A DNA stretch of 60,514 bases from an uncultured Acetatifactor sp. (GCA_934394815.1 CAKRRD010000013.1:1-60514), one strand, 5' to 3'. Shown: positions 37,715 to 46,715, counted from the stretch's first letter. Notes: generated by a model from the letters alone, not told the origin. Numbers and translations: made by a program.

Positions 37715-39346
37715 CTACGTTCTTACGTCAAATGCATACTGTGCCACCGGAACGCTGCCTTCTGTCTTGAGAAGCGGCGCCATGGCCTGGGCGGTCTGCT
37801 GCAGTTTTGTCCGCAGATTCGTCTCGCACTTACAGTCGTAGCCTCTTTTTCTCAAACGTTCCGTCAATATATCCATATTAGCTTCCAGATAATCCAGAAT
37901 CGCATCATTCTGCACATAGAATTTTGTACTGACTTTTGTCTCCTGCAATGCTACATAGACATCCAGCGGTCCCAGATGCTCCATATCCAGATGCAGCAGT
38001 GCACTGACCTGTCCATCTTTTCTGGCAAGATTTTTCTTATTCGTATATACAAATAACTCCCCGGTCCTATGCTCTCCCTGCTGCAAATGCAGCGGCAGCT
38101 GGATATAAGCATACGTCTGATTGATCTGCTGTAAGAAATCCACATTCCGGCTTAAGGTCGTCACGGTCTGGTAAGGGGCGGAACCGCTCTGTCCATTCTC
38201 TTCCAGAATCCCCGATAAGCCCTTGAGCTGTCTGCCCAGCTTCTGATAAAGCTCCTCTACCTTTTCCGGGGACTCCACATCCTCCGGACGAAGGCTCCAT
38301 TGATCCAGCAACAGTTTTCCCGGCAGTTCCATTACTTTTGGATTCTGCAGAACGTTCCTGAGCAATGTCGTATTCTTCGTCTCCAGTCCCTGTTTCAGCA
38401 GCTTCAGCAGTGTCTGCAGCTTGGGCATTTCTTCCGTCTGCTGTGTTTTCCAGGCTCCGGTATCACCCTTTTCCTCCGGTATCCCACGTGCGGCTTCTTC
38501 CGTTCGTTCCTCCGTAATGATCTTCTGTGCCGGTATCTTGGTTTCCGCTGTTTCTTCTGTCACCGTCTGTGGCTGTGATGCAGCCACTGTCTGCTCCGGC
38601 TCCGGCAATCCTGCCGCCGTCGGTTGTCCATCCATGGTCTCTCCGGTTGGAATTCTGCCTTCGATTTCCGGAAGAAGCAGATCCAGGATCCCGCTGTAGA
38701 TTGTGGCTGCCTGTTCGACATCCCCGCCTGCCACCAGACTCTGCAGCATATTGGTCAGGCTCTCCGCAGTATCTGCGATTCCCTCTGTCAGTTGATGGGT
38801 CAGATTACGGTAGGATGCCATCTGGGTAAGATTTTCCTCCGTCACCGGCAGCTCCAGCCTGTGAAGATTCACAATGTCCAGAATCTCAGCATCCGGAAAC
38901 GCATTGCTTTCATGCCAGATCTGCTGCAGCGTGTTTCTGTCAATGGGAAATCCCGCATCCATCAGCTGTTTTGTCATTGTCACAGTGGTCTCATTGGCCG
39001 GAAGGGATGCCATATCCAGTGCTTTCAGTACTGTCCCTTCCGTCGCCATATTGGTGAACAGCGGACTTAAGTTCAACACCTGTCCGTTGTTCTTTACCTG
39101 AAATGTAATGTTCTGTCCCAGTTCCAGCCGGATATCTGCATCCACTTTCGCATCAATGAGAACATCCTGCAGCAGACGGATCTGCGCATTATTCCCTTCT
39201 CTGGAGACCACTTCTCCCCGCAGGGTCTGCCCCGGCACCAACGCCCGGATCTGGCGACTTATCTGTTCGGTATTTCCGCTGTTTCCTGCCTGTACTCTGC
39301 TGTTATCCGTTATTTTATCCTGTGAGAACCATCCTGTCAGTTTCAT
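37715..39346 (-). CDS. YlqG-like protein with a FliK-type C-terminal domain
   Basis: The 543-residue protein has an N-terminal part with a beta-rich segment (PGQTLRGEVVSREGNNAQIRL and QNITFQVKNNGQVLNLSPL), a low-complexity Thr/Glu/Gln-rich middle (about 255-330) and a C-terminal FliK-like domain (LDMEHLGPLDVYVALQETKVSTKF). FliK measures flagellar hook length. In B. subtilis, ylqG sits in this same order between rnhB and ylqH. ATG 39346 is chosen because GGGAG lies about 9 nt upstream. Function unknown. Confidence 0.8.
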   Translation of the reverse strand: MKLTGWFSQDKITDNSRVQAGNSGNTEQISRQIRALVPGQTLRGEVVSREGNNAQIRLLQDVLIDAKVDADIRLELGQNITFQVKNNGQVLNLSPLFTNMATEGTVLKALDMASLPANETTVTMTKQLMDAGFPIDRNTLQQIWHESNAFPDAEILDIVNLHRLELPVTEENLTQMASYRNLTHQLTEGIADTAESLTNMLQSLVAGGDVEQAATIYSGILDLLLPEIEGRIPTGETMDGQPTAAGLPEPEQTVAASQPQTVTEETAETKIPAQKIITEERTEEAARGIPEEKGDTGAWKTQQTEEMPKLQTLLKLLKQGLETKNTTLLRNVLQNPKVMELPGKLLLDQWSLRPEDVESPEKVEELYQKLGRQLKGLSGILEENGQSGSAPYQTVTTLSRNVDFLQQINQTYAYIQLPLHLQQGEHRTGELFVYTNKKNLARKDGQVSALLHLDMEHLGPLDVYVALQETKVSTKFYVQNDAILDYLEANMDILTERLRKRGYDCKCETNLRTKLQQTAQAMAPLLKTEGSVPVAQYAFDVRT

Positions 39347-39396
39347 AATGTTTTCTCTCCCGGCGCGCACATTCCCTGTCTACGGGCACAACGTTT

Positions 39397-40155
39397 TTAA
39401 AATCCGAAGTTTTTGATAAAGCTGTGTCGGTGGATCGGTGTCGGTCCGTATTCCTTCAATGCCGCGATATGTGCAGCACTGCCGTATCCCTTATTGGATG
39501 CAAAATCATATTCCGGGAATACATCGGCATACTGCTCCATCAGCCGGTCTCTGGTCACTTTTGCAACGATGCTGGCTGCTCCGATAGAGATACTTTTGGC
39601 ATCCCCCTTGATGATGGGGACCTGCCGGATCTCCACCCCCGGGATTACCACAGCATCGTTCAGCAAAAGGTCCGGCGCCGGATCCAGTTTGCCGATGGCC
39701 TCCCGCATGGCCTCATAGGTGGCCTGCAAAATATTGATCTCATCGATCCGCTCCGGGGACGCATATCCCACCGCCCAGGCTGTCGCTTCCTTCGTGATCA
39801 CATCGTACAGTTCTTCTCTCTTTTTTTCGGATAATTGTTTGGAATCATTAATGTATAAAATATCACAATCTTTGGGCAGAATGACCGCTCCGGCCACCAC
39901 AGGCCCCGCCAGAGGTCCTCTTCCCACTTCGTCGATTCCGCAGATGTACGCATACTGTGCGTATTCTCTTTCGTATTTTTTCAGATGTTCCACCCGCTGC
40001 CGTTCTTTTTCCAGAGCATCGATCTTTTTCTGTGCCGAAGCCACCAGCTTCTGTACGCCGCTTCTGGGATCATTCTCATATTCCGCTATAAATTCAGGCA
40101 GCTTTTCCACGGAAGCTGCCTGTAATATTTCTTTGATCTTTGCTGCACTTTCCAT
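39397..40155 (-). CDS. rnhB: Ribonuclease HII
   Basis: The 252-residue enzyme removes ribonucleotides and RNA-DNA hybrids. The catalytic core starts CGIDEVGRGPLAGPVVAGAVIL (about 73) with Asp-Glu, and has SKQLSEKKRE, the region LLNDAV (third acidic residue) and GDAKSISIGAASIVAKVTRD. The first 70 residues form a helical, Lys/Glu-rich N-terminal extension typical of Firmicute RnhB. Follows lepB in the cluster. Confidence 0.96.
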   Translation of the reverse strand: MESAAKIKEILQAASVEKLPEFIAEYENDPRSGVQKLVASAQKKIDALEKERQRVEHLKKYEREYAQYAYICGIDEVGRGPLAGPVVAGAVILPKDCDILYINDSKQLSEKKREELYDVITKEATAWAVGYASPERIDEINILQATYEAMREAIGKLDPAPDLLLNDAVVIPGVEIRQVPIIKGDAKSISIGAASIVAKVTRDRLMEQYADVFPEYDFASNKGYGSAAHIAALKEYGPTPIHRHSFIKNFGF

Positions 40156-40176
40156 AGGTTCATCCCCATTTCACGG

Positions 40177-40722
40177 TTATTGATGTTGTAATATGCCAAA
40201 GCTCTCCAAGGGCCAGATCCGTAACCAGGCTTTTCCGATAATATTCTCCCGCTTAATATTGCCTACCATATCCGTGCGGCTGTCGCTGGAGTTGTTACGA
40301 TTATCACCCATGACAAAATATTCATCCTCTCCCAATACAATAGGATCCGCCGCCCGGCCGATGGTCTCCGGCTTTATAACTTCCATTCCGTAGGATTCTT
40401 CCAGTTTTTCCCCGTTAATATAGATGCTTCCGTCTTCTTCGATCTGTATGGTCTCTCCCGGCAGTCCGATGATACGCTTGATATAATAAGTATTGTCCTG
40501 ATACTGAAACGGGAACACAACGATATCAAACCGTTCCGGATCATGAAACCGATAACTCAATTTATCTACGATCAGATTATCTCCGTTATGCAGGGTATTC
40601 TCCATGGAAGCGCCTTCCACTTCCGTACGCTGTCCCACAAAAGTAATCACCAGCCATACAGCTCCCAGCACACACAGCAGATAGATAGCCGTGCTTAATA
40701 ATTCCTTCATTACTCTGTTCAT
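40177..40722 (-). CDS. lepB: Signal peptidase I (first of two)
   Basis: The 181-residue type I signal peptidase has a single N-terminal membrane helix (about 8-28) and the Ser-Lys dyad: EGASMENTL (Ser about 39) and YYIKRIIGLPGE (Lys about 82), plus GDNRNNSSDSR near 139. It cuts signal peptides on the outer face. The gene lies 4 bp after rbgA. A second, distinct lepB is on the other side of rbgA. Confidence 0.95.
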   Translation of the reverse strand: MNRVMKELLSTAIYLLCVLGAVWLVITFVGQRTEVEGASMENTLHNGDNLIVDKLSYRFHDPERFDIVVFPFQYQDNTYYIKRIIGLPGETIQIEEDGSIYINGEKLEESYGMEVIKPETIGRAADPIVLGEDEYFVMGDNRNNSSDSRTDMVGNIKRENIIGKAWLRIWPLESFGILQHQ

Positions 40723-40726
40723 CTGT

Positions 40727-41566
40727 CTATATCCTCTCCATTGTCATTCGTCCCAGCTTACCGCTGCGAAAGTCATCCATCAAAATGCCGGATGCCTTTG
40801 TAAGATCCAACTGCTCTCCCTTTGCATAGCACTTGCGGCTCTCTGCCACTGCTTCAAGTATTTCTATGGGACTGCCCGCAGGGTCCGCCTCGTATCGCTC
40901 CTGCAATGCCTTCGGATACAGTTCTTTGATTGCTCCGATCAGGTCACAGGCCAGTTCGTCCGGGATCAGGATCTCATCGTTCATGGAACCGATAAATGCC
41001 AGACGCATTCCCACCTGCTGGTCTTCGAATTTAGGCCAGAGAATACCGGGGGTATCCAGGAGTTCCAATCCCTTGTTCAGTCGGATCCACTGTTTTCCCT
41101 TTGTGACGCCGGGCTTATTTCCCGTCTTGGCGCAGGCTTTTCCCGCAAAGGAATTAATAAACGTAGACTTTCCCACATTGGGAATCCCCACTACCATGGC
41201 GCGTACCGGGCGGTTGACGATACCACGTTTTCTGTCACGCTCGATTTTCTCCTTACATACTTCCTGTACCAGTCCCTGAATCGATTTGATGCCCATGCCG
41301 GTGCGGGAATTGATCTCCAATACTCCCATTCCCTGTCCCGCAAAATATTCGATCCACTTTTTATTCCATACCGGATCCGCCAGATCCGATTTGTTCAATA
41401 AAACAATGCGGGATTTTCCCTTTCCCAGTTCATCAATATCAGGATTTCTGCTGCTGATGGGAATTCTGGCATCCACAAGTTCGATGACCAGATCGATCAG
41501 CTTGATATTTTCCTGCATCATACGTCTTGCTTTGGTCATATGACCGGGATACCACTGATAATTCAT
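40727..41566 (-). CDS. rbgA: Ribosome biogenesis GTPase RbgA (YlqF)
   Basis: This 279-residue, circularly permuted GTPase has its motifs in the order G4 LLNKSDL (about 55), G1 GIPNVGKSTFINSF (about 125), and G3 DTPG (about 175). The start PGHMTKARR is the family hallmark. RbgA works late in 50S assembly. The gene is placed between two signal peptidase genes, which is less usual than its typical neighbours rplS and rnhB. Confidence 0.97.
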   Translation of the reverse strand: MNYQWYPGHMTKARRMMQENIKLIDLVIELVDARIPISSRNPDIDELGKGKSRIVLLNKSDLADPVWNKKWIEYFAGQGMGVLEINSRTGMGIKSIQGLVQEVCKEKIERDRKRGIVNRPVRAMVVGIPNVGKSTFINSFAGKACAKTGNKPGVTKGKQWIRLNKGLELLDTPGILWPKFEDQQVGMRLAFIGSMNDEILIPDELACDLIGAIKELYPKALQERYEADPAGSPIEILEAVAESRKCYAKGEQLDLTKASGILMDDFRSGKLGRMTMERI

Positions 41567-41589
41567 TGTCTGTTCTCCTACTGTCTTCT

Positions 41590-42165
41590 CTATTTGATAA
41601 AACCGATGCCATCCGTTCCGGAGCTTAAGTGGAACCAGGCCTTTCCTATCATATCGCTTTCCTCCACCGGTCCGATATTGGCCGATCTGCTGTCTTCACT
41701 GTTATTGGGATTATCTCCGATGCAAAAATACTCTTTATTCCCCAATATGATCTCATTCTCCGCAATGCCGGGATCCAGGATCCGTTCCGTCACCCACTTG
41801 CTTTCCTGTCCATTGACGTACAACGTTCCGTCTGCGATCCTTACCTTATCCCCCGGTCCTGCAACAACACGTTTGACATAGTAATGGGAATTCTCATTGC
41901 CGTTTGGCAGAAATGCTACAACGTCTCCCGCCTTGGGGGAAGATAACACATACAGGAAGCGGTTGATAAATATCTGCTGTCCGTTCTCCAGTGTCGGTTC
42001 CATGGACATGCCCACAACCCTGGTGGATTTGCCAAGAAAAATCACTACCACCGCAGCCAGAAAAACAGACAGGGCAATGCCGAAGATCCAGTTAAAAATC
42101 TCCCGGAGCAGTTCCCGGCTGATCTTTTTCTTCTTTTTATAAAAACTCAGTCCTTTATTTCTCAA
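41590..42165 (-). CDS. lepB: Signal peptidase I (second of two)
   Basis: The 191-residue type I signal peptidase starts with a basic stretch, a membrane helix (about 25-46) and the dyad Ser in VGMSMEPTL (about 55) and Lys in YYVKRVVAGPGD (about 98). It ends with GDNPNNSEDSR and AWFHLSSG. It is clearly diverged from the other lepB copy two genes away, so this is an old duplication rather than a recent one. First gene after the rplS terminator with its own promoter. Confidence 0.95.
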   Translation of the reverse strand: MRNKGLSFYKKKKKISRELLREIFNWIFGIALSVFLAAVVVIFLGKSTRVVGMSMEPTLENGQQIFINRFLYVLSSPKAGDVVAFLPNGNENSHYYVKRVVAGPGDKVRIADGTLYVNGQESKWVTERILDPGIAENEIILGNKEYFCIGDNPNNSEDSRSANIGPVEESDMIGKAWFHLSSGTDGIGFIK

Positions 42166-42202
42166 TGTTCTGTCCTATCTCGTATAATTTATTACAAGTC
42201 AC

Positions 42203-42231
42203 AGTGTACCATATCCGTATTCCTTTTTCAA
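42203..42231 (-). promoter_or_regulatory. Promoter of the lepB-rbgA-lepB-rnhB-ylqG-ylqH-yraN-pgeF unit
   Basis: Minus strand TTGAAA (42226-42231), 17-nt spacer, TACACT (42203-42208), just beyond the rplS terminator. Confidence 0.6.
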
Positions 42232-42235
42232 ATAA

Positions 42236-42266
42236 ATATAAAAGGCAGCTGTCCGAAACAGCTGCC
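42236..42266 (-). terminator. Terminator of rplS
   Basis: A perfect 9-bp GC-rich stem (42244-42252 with 42258-42266) is followed on the minus strand by TTTTATATTTATT. It lies 16 bp after the rplS stop. Confidence 0.85.
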
Positions 42267-42282
42267 CTCCCGGTCAATGCAA

Positions 42283-42630
42283 TTATTTAACTAATTCCTT
42301 AACCTTTGCCTTCTTACCAACACGATCTCTTAAGTAATTCAGCTTAGCACGTCTTACTTTACCTTTTCTTACAACTTCGATCTTCTCTACGTTGGGAGAA
42401 TGTAAAGGCCAAGTCTTCTCTACGCCGATACCGTTGGAAGTCTTTCTAACAGTGAAAGTCTCTCTGTTGCTGCCGCCCTGTCTCTTCAGTACAACACCTT
42501 CGAATACCTGGATTCTCTCACGGTTACCCTCTTTGATCTTGCCGTATACCTTAACGGTATCGCCGACTTCAAACTGATCAACGGCTGCTTTTAACTGTTC
42601 TGCTTCGATCTCTTTGATAATGTTACTCAT
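42283..42630 (-). CDS. rplS: 50S ribosomal protein L19
   Basis: The 115-residue protein has the full L19 pattern: [86 protein letters not shown] lies about 8 nt before the ATG. It has its own promoter and an approximately 80-nt leader, and ends at a terminator, so it can be expressed apart from trmD. Confidence 0.98.
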   Translation of the reverse strand: MSNIIKEIEAEQLKAAVDQFEVGDTVKVYGKIKEGNRERIQVFEGVVLKRQGGSNRETFTVRKTSNGIGVEKTWPLHSPNVEKIEVVRKGKVRRAKLNYLRDRVGKKAKVKELVK

Positions 42631-42709
42631 AATGAGCCTCCTTCATAAAATGGATGTTCTTAATACCCTTACCGGTAGCAGAGGACCATCTCGTTTTCAC
42701 AACATTCAG

Positions 42710-42738
42710 ATTTTACCATAAGCCCGCATAAAAAGCAA
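42710..42738 (-). promoter_or_regulatory. Promoter of rplS with a leader of about 70 nt
   Basis: Minus strand TTGCTT (42733-42738), 17-nt spacer, TAAAAT (42710-42715), just before the trmD stop. The following leader has a CCGGTAAGG-containing segment; autoregulation by L19 as known in some Firmicutes is possible, but I cannot confirm the motif. Confidence 0.6.
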
Positions 42739-42745
42739 GCTTTTT

Positions 42746-44128
42746 TTATCTGTAAAGCCACCAGATCACCGGCTCCGACAGATTCAGTCCCAGGTTCTCC
42801 TGCAGCTGGATAGAAGCCTCATTTCCATCCACAATGTGCGCGTATGGAACAAAGCCCTGCTCTCTCTGCCGGTTGATCAGATAACTTTCCAGGGATGCCG
42901 CCAGTCCCTGTCTGCGGTATGCATCTTCCACATACAGCATTCCCATACTGCCGTCATCGTGACTGCCGATAAATCCGCAGAGCATTCCTTCAATATAAAC
43001 ACCGAACACAGCTCCTGCACCGATTCTCTCCCGGACATATTCCTCAGAGCCAAGATGATAATGTTCCGTCACATAAGGGATCTGTTCCTCTGTCAGCTGT
43101 CGGATATCCTTATGCTTCACCGGGAGCGGTTCCCCTCTGGTATAGCAGGCCTGGGAACACAGCATGCTGCCATGATATCCCAAAGCTTCACTGATCCGGT
43201 CATTCCAGCGGTCTGTCACAGTCACCATACTATGTTCCCTGACTCCTGTCGGAATCAGGGGAAGCATTTTCTCCAGATGTTCCTCATCCTCTGCATTCAG
43301 CATGGCATTGCCGATCCCGGGCAGATAGATCAGTACATTTTTTCCTTCTGCATAGAGGACTTCTCCCCATCCTCTGGCCAGTGTCTCCATCATATGAATG
43401 TAGATACGTTTCTTTGAAGAAAGTTTTTTGATTACCCGCTGTTTTTCCTGATATTTGGCGTAAAGATCCGGACGACGTTCTTCCGTCCGTCTCGCGGACT
43501 GTTCCAGACGCCAGACATTGATTTTTTTATGATTGCCCGACAGAAGCACCTCCGGTACCTTCTTCCCGTGCCATTCCTCAGGGCGGGAATACTGGGGATA
43601 TTCCAGCAGATCATTATGGAAACTCTCCGTCTCAGCAGATTCGTCATTATTAAGCACTCCGGGCACCAGTCTCGCCACCGCGTCCACCACTACCATCGCT
43701 GCCAGTTCTCCGCCGGTAAGGACATAATCTCCAATGGAAACATAGTCGGTTACAATCTCTTCCAGAACTCTCTCATCAATTCCTTCGTAATGTCCGCAGA
43801 GCAGTACGAGTTCCTCCTCCCCGGACAGTTCCTTCGCCTTTTTCTGGGTAAAGGGTGTTCCCTGAGGAGTCAGATAGACACAACGCACGTTCCTGTCTCC
43901 GGCCACCGCCCGGTATGCGTCATACACCGGCTGTGCCTGCATCAGCATTCCGGCACCGCCGCCATAAGTATAATCGTCCACTTTTCCATGCTTATCCTGT
44001 GTGTAGTCCCGGATATTCACCGCATCAATGGAAATCAGTTCTTTCTCCGCCGCCCGGCCTAAGATACTGGTCGCCAGTCCCTGCTGTACCATCTCCGGGA
44101 ACAGGGTCAGAATATGAAACTTCATCAT
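42746..44128 (-). CDS. trmD: tRNA (guanine37-N1)-methyltransferase TrmD fused to a GNAT acetyltransferase domain
   Basis: The 460-residue protein has two parts in one open frame. Residues 1-240 are a complete SPOUT TrmD with the SAM-knot motifs CGHYEGIDERV (111-121) and SIGDYVLTGGELAAM (131-145), which methylates G37 of tRNAs. Residues 241-460 form a GNAT-like domain: the acetyl-CoA loop VEDAYRRQGLA at 400-410 and a C-terminal GNEASIQLQENLGL motif of FR47-like acetyltransferases. TrmD is normally about 240-250 residues, so the C-terminal half is an extra enzyme. It overlaps rimM by the 4-nt ATGA and is upstream of rplS. The acetyl acceptor is unknown. Confidence 0.92.
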   Translation of the reverse strand: MMKFHILTLFPEMVQQGLATSILGRAAEKELISIDAVNIRDYTQDKHGKVDDYTYGGGAGMLMQAQPVYDAYRAVAGDRNVRCVYLTPQGTPFTQKKAKELSGEEELVLLCGHYEGIDERVLEEIVTDYVSIGDYVLTGGELAAMVVVDAVARLVPGVLNNDESAETESFHNDLLEYPQYSRPEEWHGKKVPEVLLSGNHKKINVWRLEQSARRTEERRPDLYAKYQEKQRVIKKLSSKKRIYIHMMETLARGWGEVLYAEGKNVLIYLPGIGNAMLNAEDEEHLEKMLPLIPTGVREHSMVTVTDRWNDRISEALGYHGSMLCSQACYTRGEPLPVKHKDIRQLTEEQIPYVTEHYHLGSEEYVRERIGAGAVFGVYIEGMLCGFIGSHDDGSMGMLYVEDAYRRQGLAASLESYLINRQREQGFVPYAHIVDGNEASIQLQENLGLNLSEPVIWWLYR

Positions 44129-44637
44129 AAGTCAAGCAGTCCTTCCAGTACATGTACCTGCATCGTGCCGTTTTCCACGTCTACGTTCAGGATACACTGT
44201 TTGATGGCCGGTAGCAGCAGGCTCCTGCCGTCTGCCATTTCCACCTCATAAACATCATTAGCCCCGGTCTCGATCACATCTTTTACCGTGCCTAATTCTT
44301 TGCCGTCCTCATCCTGTACCTTCAGGCCGATCAGGTCCGCGATGAAGTACTCGTCTCTTTGCAGGCGCACCGCATTTTTGCGGGTCACATACAGGCTCTT
44401 CTGACGGTATTTTTCTATATCATTTATGTTGTCCAGTCCTTTGAATTTCAGAATGACAAACTGCTTAAAGAACTTGACACCTTCTATTTCCAGATTTAAT
44501 TTTTCCCTGCCGGTGTCCAGAATGACTTCCTTTAATCTGCGGAATCTTCTGGGATCATCCGTGGTAGGATATACCTTTACTTCCCCTCTCACCCCATGGG
44601 TGGAGGTGATAATACCGACCTGTAACAGATCTTCCAT
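44125..44637 (-). CDS. rimM: Ribosome maturation factor RimM
   Basis: The 170-residue protein has the RimM N-domain (LLQVGIITSTHGVRGEVKVYPTTDDPRRF) and a PRC-barrel C-domain (DEYFIADLIGLKVQDEDGKELGTV). It binds S19 during 30S maturation. Conserved order rimM-trmD with a 4-nt overlap. A terminator-like hairpin lies between it and khpA upstream, so expression may be partly separate. Confidence 0.97.
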   Translation of the reverse strand: MEDLLQVGIITSTHGVRGEVKVYPTTDDPRRFRRLKEVILDTGREKLNLEIEGVKFFKQFVILKFKGLDNINDIEKYRQKSLYVTRKNAVRLQRDEYFIADLIGLKVQDEDGKELGTVKDVIETGANDVYEVEMADGRSLLLPAIKQCILNVDVENGTMQVHVLEGLLDL

Positions 44638-44664
44638 ATAGTCTTACTCCATTCCGGCTTTTAG

Positions 44665-44702
44665 CCAAAAAACGGAGAAACACACACTTGTATGTTTCTC
44701 CG
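44665..44702 (-). terminator. Intra-operon terminator between khpA and rimM
   Basis: A perfect 10-bp stem (44673-44682 with 44693-44702) and a T6 run on the minus strand. It would lower transcription of rimM-trmD compared with ylxM-ffh-rpsP-khpA. Confidence 0.75.
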
Positions 44703-44731
44703 CTCAACGTCAGGGATCTCTCAATTCAAAA

Positions 44732-44959
44732 TTAAACGATCTCAACGTCCACTCTTGTGTTGTCTTTGGATGATGCTGCTTTCACAACGGAGCGGATTGC
44801 TTTTGCAATACGTCCCTGCTTACCGATCACCTTACCCATATCGGACGCAGCTACATGAAGTTCAAGGACGATATTTTTTCCTTCTGTCTTCTCAGTTACA
44901 ACTACTTCATCCGGATTATCAACGAGTGCCTTTGCAACTACTTCTACTAGTTCCTTCAT
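44732..44959 (-). CDS. khpA: KH-domain RNA-binding protein KhpA (YlqC)
   Basis: The 75-residue single KH domain shows the GxxG loop in VIGKQGRIAKAIRSVV (about 43-58). KhpA works with KhpB as a small RNA-binding pair affecting cell growth and small RNAs in Gram-positive bacteria. It lies in the standard place directly after rpsP. A GGAGG lies 5-9 nt upstream. Confidence 0.96.
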   Translation of the reverse strand: MKELVEVVAKALVDNPDEVVVTEKTEGKNIVLELHVAASDMGKVIGKQGRIAKAIRSVVKAASSKDNTRVDVEIV

Positions 44960-44990
44960 AATCCACCTCCGATGAATAGATATTTAGAAC

Positions 44991-45236
44991 TTATTTCTCG
45001 ATTCCTGCAACCTTGAAAAGCTTAGCAACCTGCTCGGTAGGCTGAGCACCGTTCTGTAACCACTTCTTAGCCAGCTCTTCGTTGATCTTGAAAGTGGAAG
45101 GATCGGTGGAAGGATCGTAGGTACCGATCTCCTCGATGAATCTACCGTCTCTGGGGGAACGGGAATCTGCTACGATAATTCTGTAAAAAGGAGCCTTCTT
45201 CTGTCCCATTCTTCTTAATCTGATCTTTACTGCCAT
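44991..45236 (-). CDS. rpsP: 30S ribosomal protein S16
   Basis: The 81-residue protein begins [19 protein letters not shown] and has [16 protein letters not shown], both typical of S16. ATG 45236 has GGAGG 8 nt upstream; a start 15 nt earlier is less supported. It is the third gene of the ylxM-ffh-rpsP-khpA unit. Confidence 0.98.
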   Translation of the reverse strand: MAVKIRLRRMGQKKAPFYRIIVADSRSPRDGRFIEEIGTYDPSTDPSTFKINEELAKKWLQNGAQPTEQVAKLFKVAGIEK

Positions 45237-45325
45237 TTCTTTTTCCTCCATTAATTAAAATAAAATAATTTATATGATAAGAACGGATTGTTCATATCGG
45301 ACTTAAGTTAGTTAAGCAAATCGTG

Positions 45326-46705
45326 CTAGAAAAATCTGCCGCCCATGCCGGGGAATTTTCCGCCGCCGAACATACCACCCATGCCGCCACGGCCTTTTTT
45401 GCCGCCGCCAAACTGCTTCATCATCTTCTGGGTCTGTTCAAACTGCTTGATAAAACGGTTCACCGTTGCAATATCCACACCGGCACCTTTTGCAATACGG
45501 TGCTTTCTCTGAGGAGTCAGAATCTTGGGATTCCGGCGCTCTTCCTTTGTCATGGATAATACGATGGCCTCCGTCCGTTTCATCTGGGTCTCATCAATGG
45601 CCCCTTCCAGATCCGATGCCTTGATGCCCATTCCGGGAAGCATTCCCAAGATACTGGACAGACCGCCCATGTTCCGCATCTGCTTCATGCTCTCCAGGTA
45701 ATCTTCGAAGTCGAATTTCCCTTTCTTCATGCGTCCGGCCATATCACGGCTCTTCTCTTCATCAATGTCGATGCTGGCCTGTGCCTTATCAATCAGGGAT
45801 AATACATCTCCCATGCCTAAGATACGGCTGGCCATACGGTCGGGGTAAAACTGCTCCAGATCGGACAGCTTCTCGCCCATACTTACAAAAAGGATAGGCT
45901 TACCGGTCACGGCCTTGATGGAAAGTGCCGCACCACCTCGGGTATCGCCGTCCATCTTGGACAGGATCACACCATCGACACCTACCTTTTCATCGAATTC
46001 TTTTGCCACATTTACGGCATCCTGACCGGTCATGGCATCGACTACCAAAAGGGTCTGATGCACAGTAACGGTCTCCTTGATCTCCTGCAGTTCCGCCATC
46101 ATGTCTTCATCCACATGAAGTCGTCCGGCAGTATCCAGGATCACTACATTATGACCATTCTTCTCCGCATATGCAATCGCATTCTGTGCAATCTCCGCAG
46201 GCTTATGATCCGTTCCCATGGAGAATACATCGACTTCCTGCTTCTTACCATTGATCTGTAACTGTTCAATGGCTGCGGGACGGTAGATATCGCAGGCTAC
46301 CAACAGGGGCTTCTTGCCTTTAAGCTTCAGTTTGCCGGCAATCTTGGCCGTTGCGGTGGTCTTACCTGCACCCTGAAGACCTGCCATCATAATAACGGTA
46401 ATGGCTTTACCTGGCTGCATGGCGATCTCCGTGGTCTCACTGCCCATGAGATTTATCATCTCTTCATTTACGATCTTGATCACCATCTGTCCGGGATTCA
46501 GACCGTTCATGACATCCTGGCCAATGGCACGTTCCTCCACTGCCTTCACAAACTGCTTTACTACCTTGAAGTTAACATCGGCCTCCAGGAGTGCCATCTT
46601 GACTTCCTTCAATGCGGACTTGACATCCTCTTCCGTCAGACGACCCTTGCTTCTTAAGTTTTTAAAAACATTTTGGAGTTTGTCTGTTAGACTTTCAAAT
46701 GCCAT
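45326..46705 (-). CDS. ffh: Signal recognition particle protein Ffh
   Basis: The 459-residue GTPase of the SRP has an N-domain, a G-domain with GLQGAGKTTATAKIAG (about 110-125), DTAGR, and TKMDG-type motif SKMDGDTRGGAALS, then a Met-rich M-domain (GLSSILGMLPGMG, and a Gly/Met tail MFGGGKFPGMGGRFF). It binds SRP RNA and signal sequences to target membrane proteins. It follows ylxM by 10 bp. Confidence 0.98.
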   Translation of the reverse strand: MAFESLTDKLQNVFKNLRSKGRLTEEDVKSALKEVKMALLEADVNFKVVKQFVKAVEERAIGQDVMNGLNPGQMVIKIVNEEMINLMGSETTEIAMQPGKAITVIMMAGLQGAGKTTATAKIAGKLKLKGKKPLLVACDIYRPAAIEQLQINGKKQEVDVFSMGTDHKPAEIAQNAIAYAEKNGHNVVILDTAGRLHVDEDMMAELQEIKETVTVHQTLLVVDAMTGQDAVNVAKEFDEKVGVDGVILSKMDGDTRGGAALSIKAVTGKPILFVSMGEKLSDLEQFYPDRMASRILGMGDVLSLIDKAQASIDIDEEKSRDMAGRMKKGKFDFEDYLESMKQMRNMGGLSSILGMLPGMGIKASDLEGAIDETQMKRTEAIVLSMTKEERRNPKILTPQRKHRIAKGAGVDIATVNRFIKQFEQTQKMMKQFGGGKKGRGGMGGMFGGGKFPGMGGRFF

Positions 46706-46715
46706 TTGCTGCTCC

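Noticed and set aside
40177..42165. Recent tandem duplication of lepB
   Set aside because: The two proteins share only the family motifs and are separated by rbgA, so this is an old paralogy.
42631..42709. A known L19 leader RNA
   Set aside because: The leader length and position fit, but I could not verify the motif by eye, so it is mentioned only in the promoter entry.
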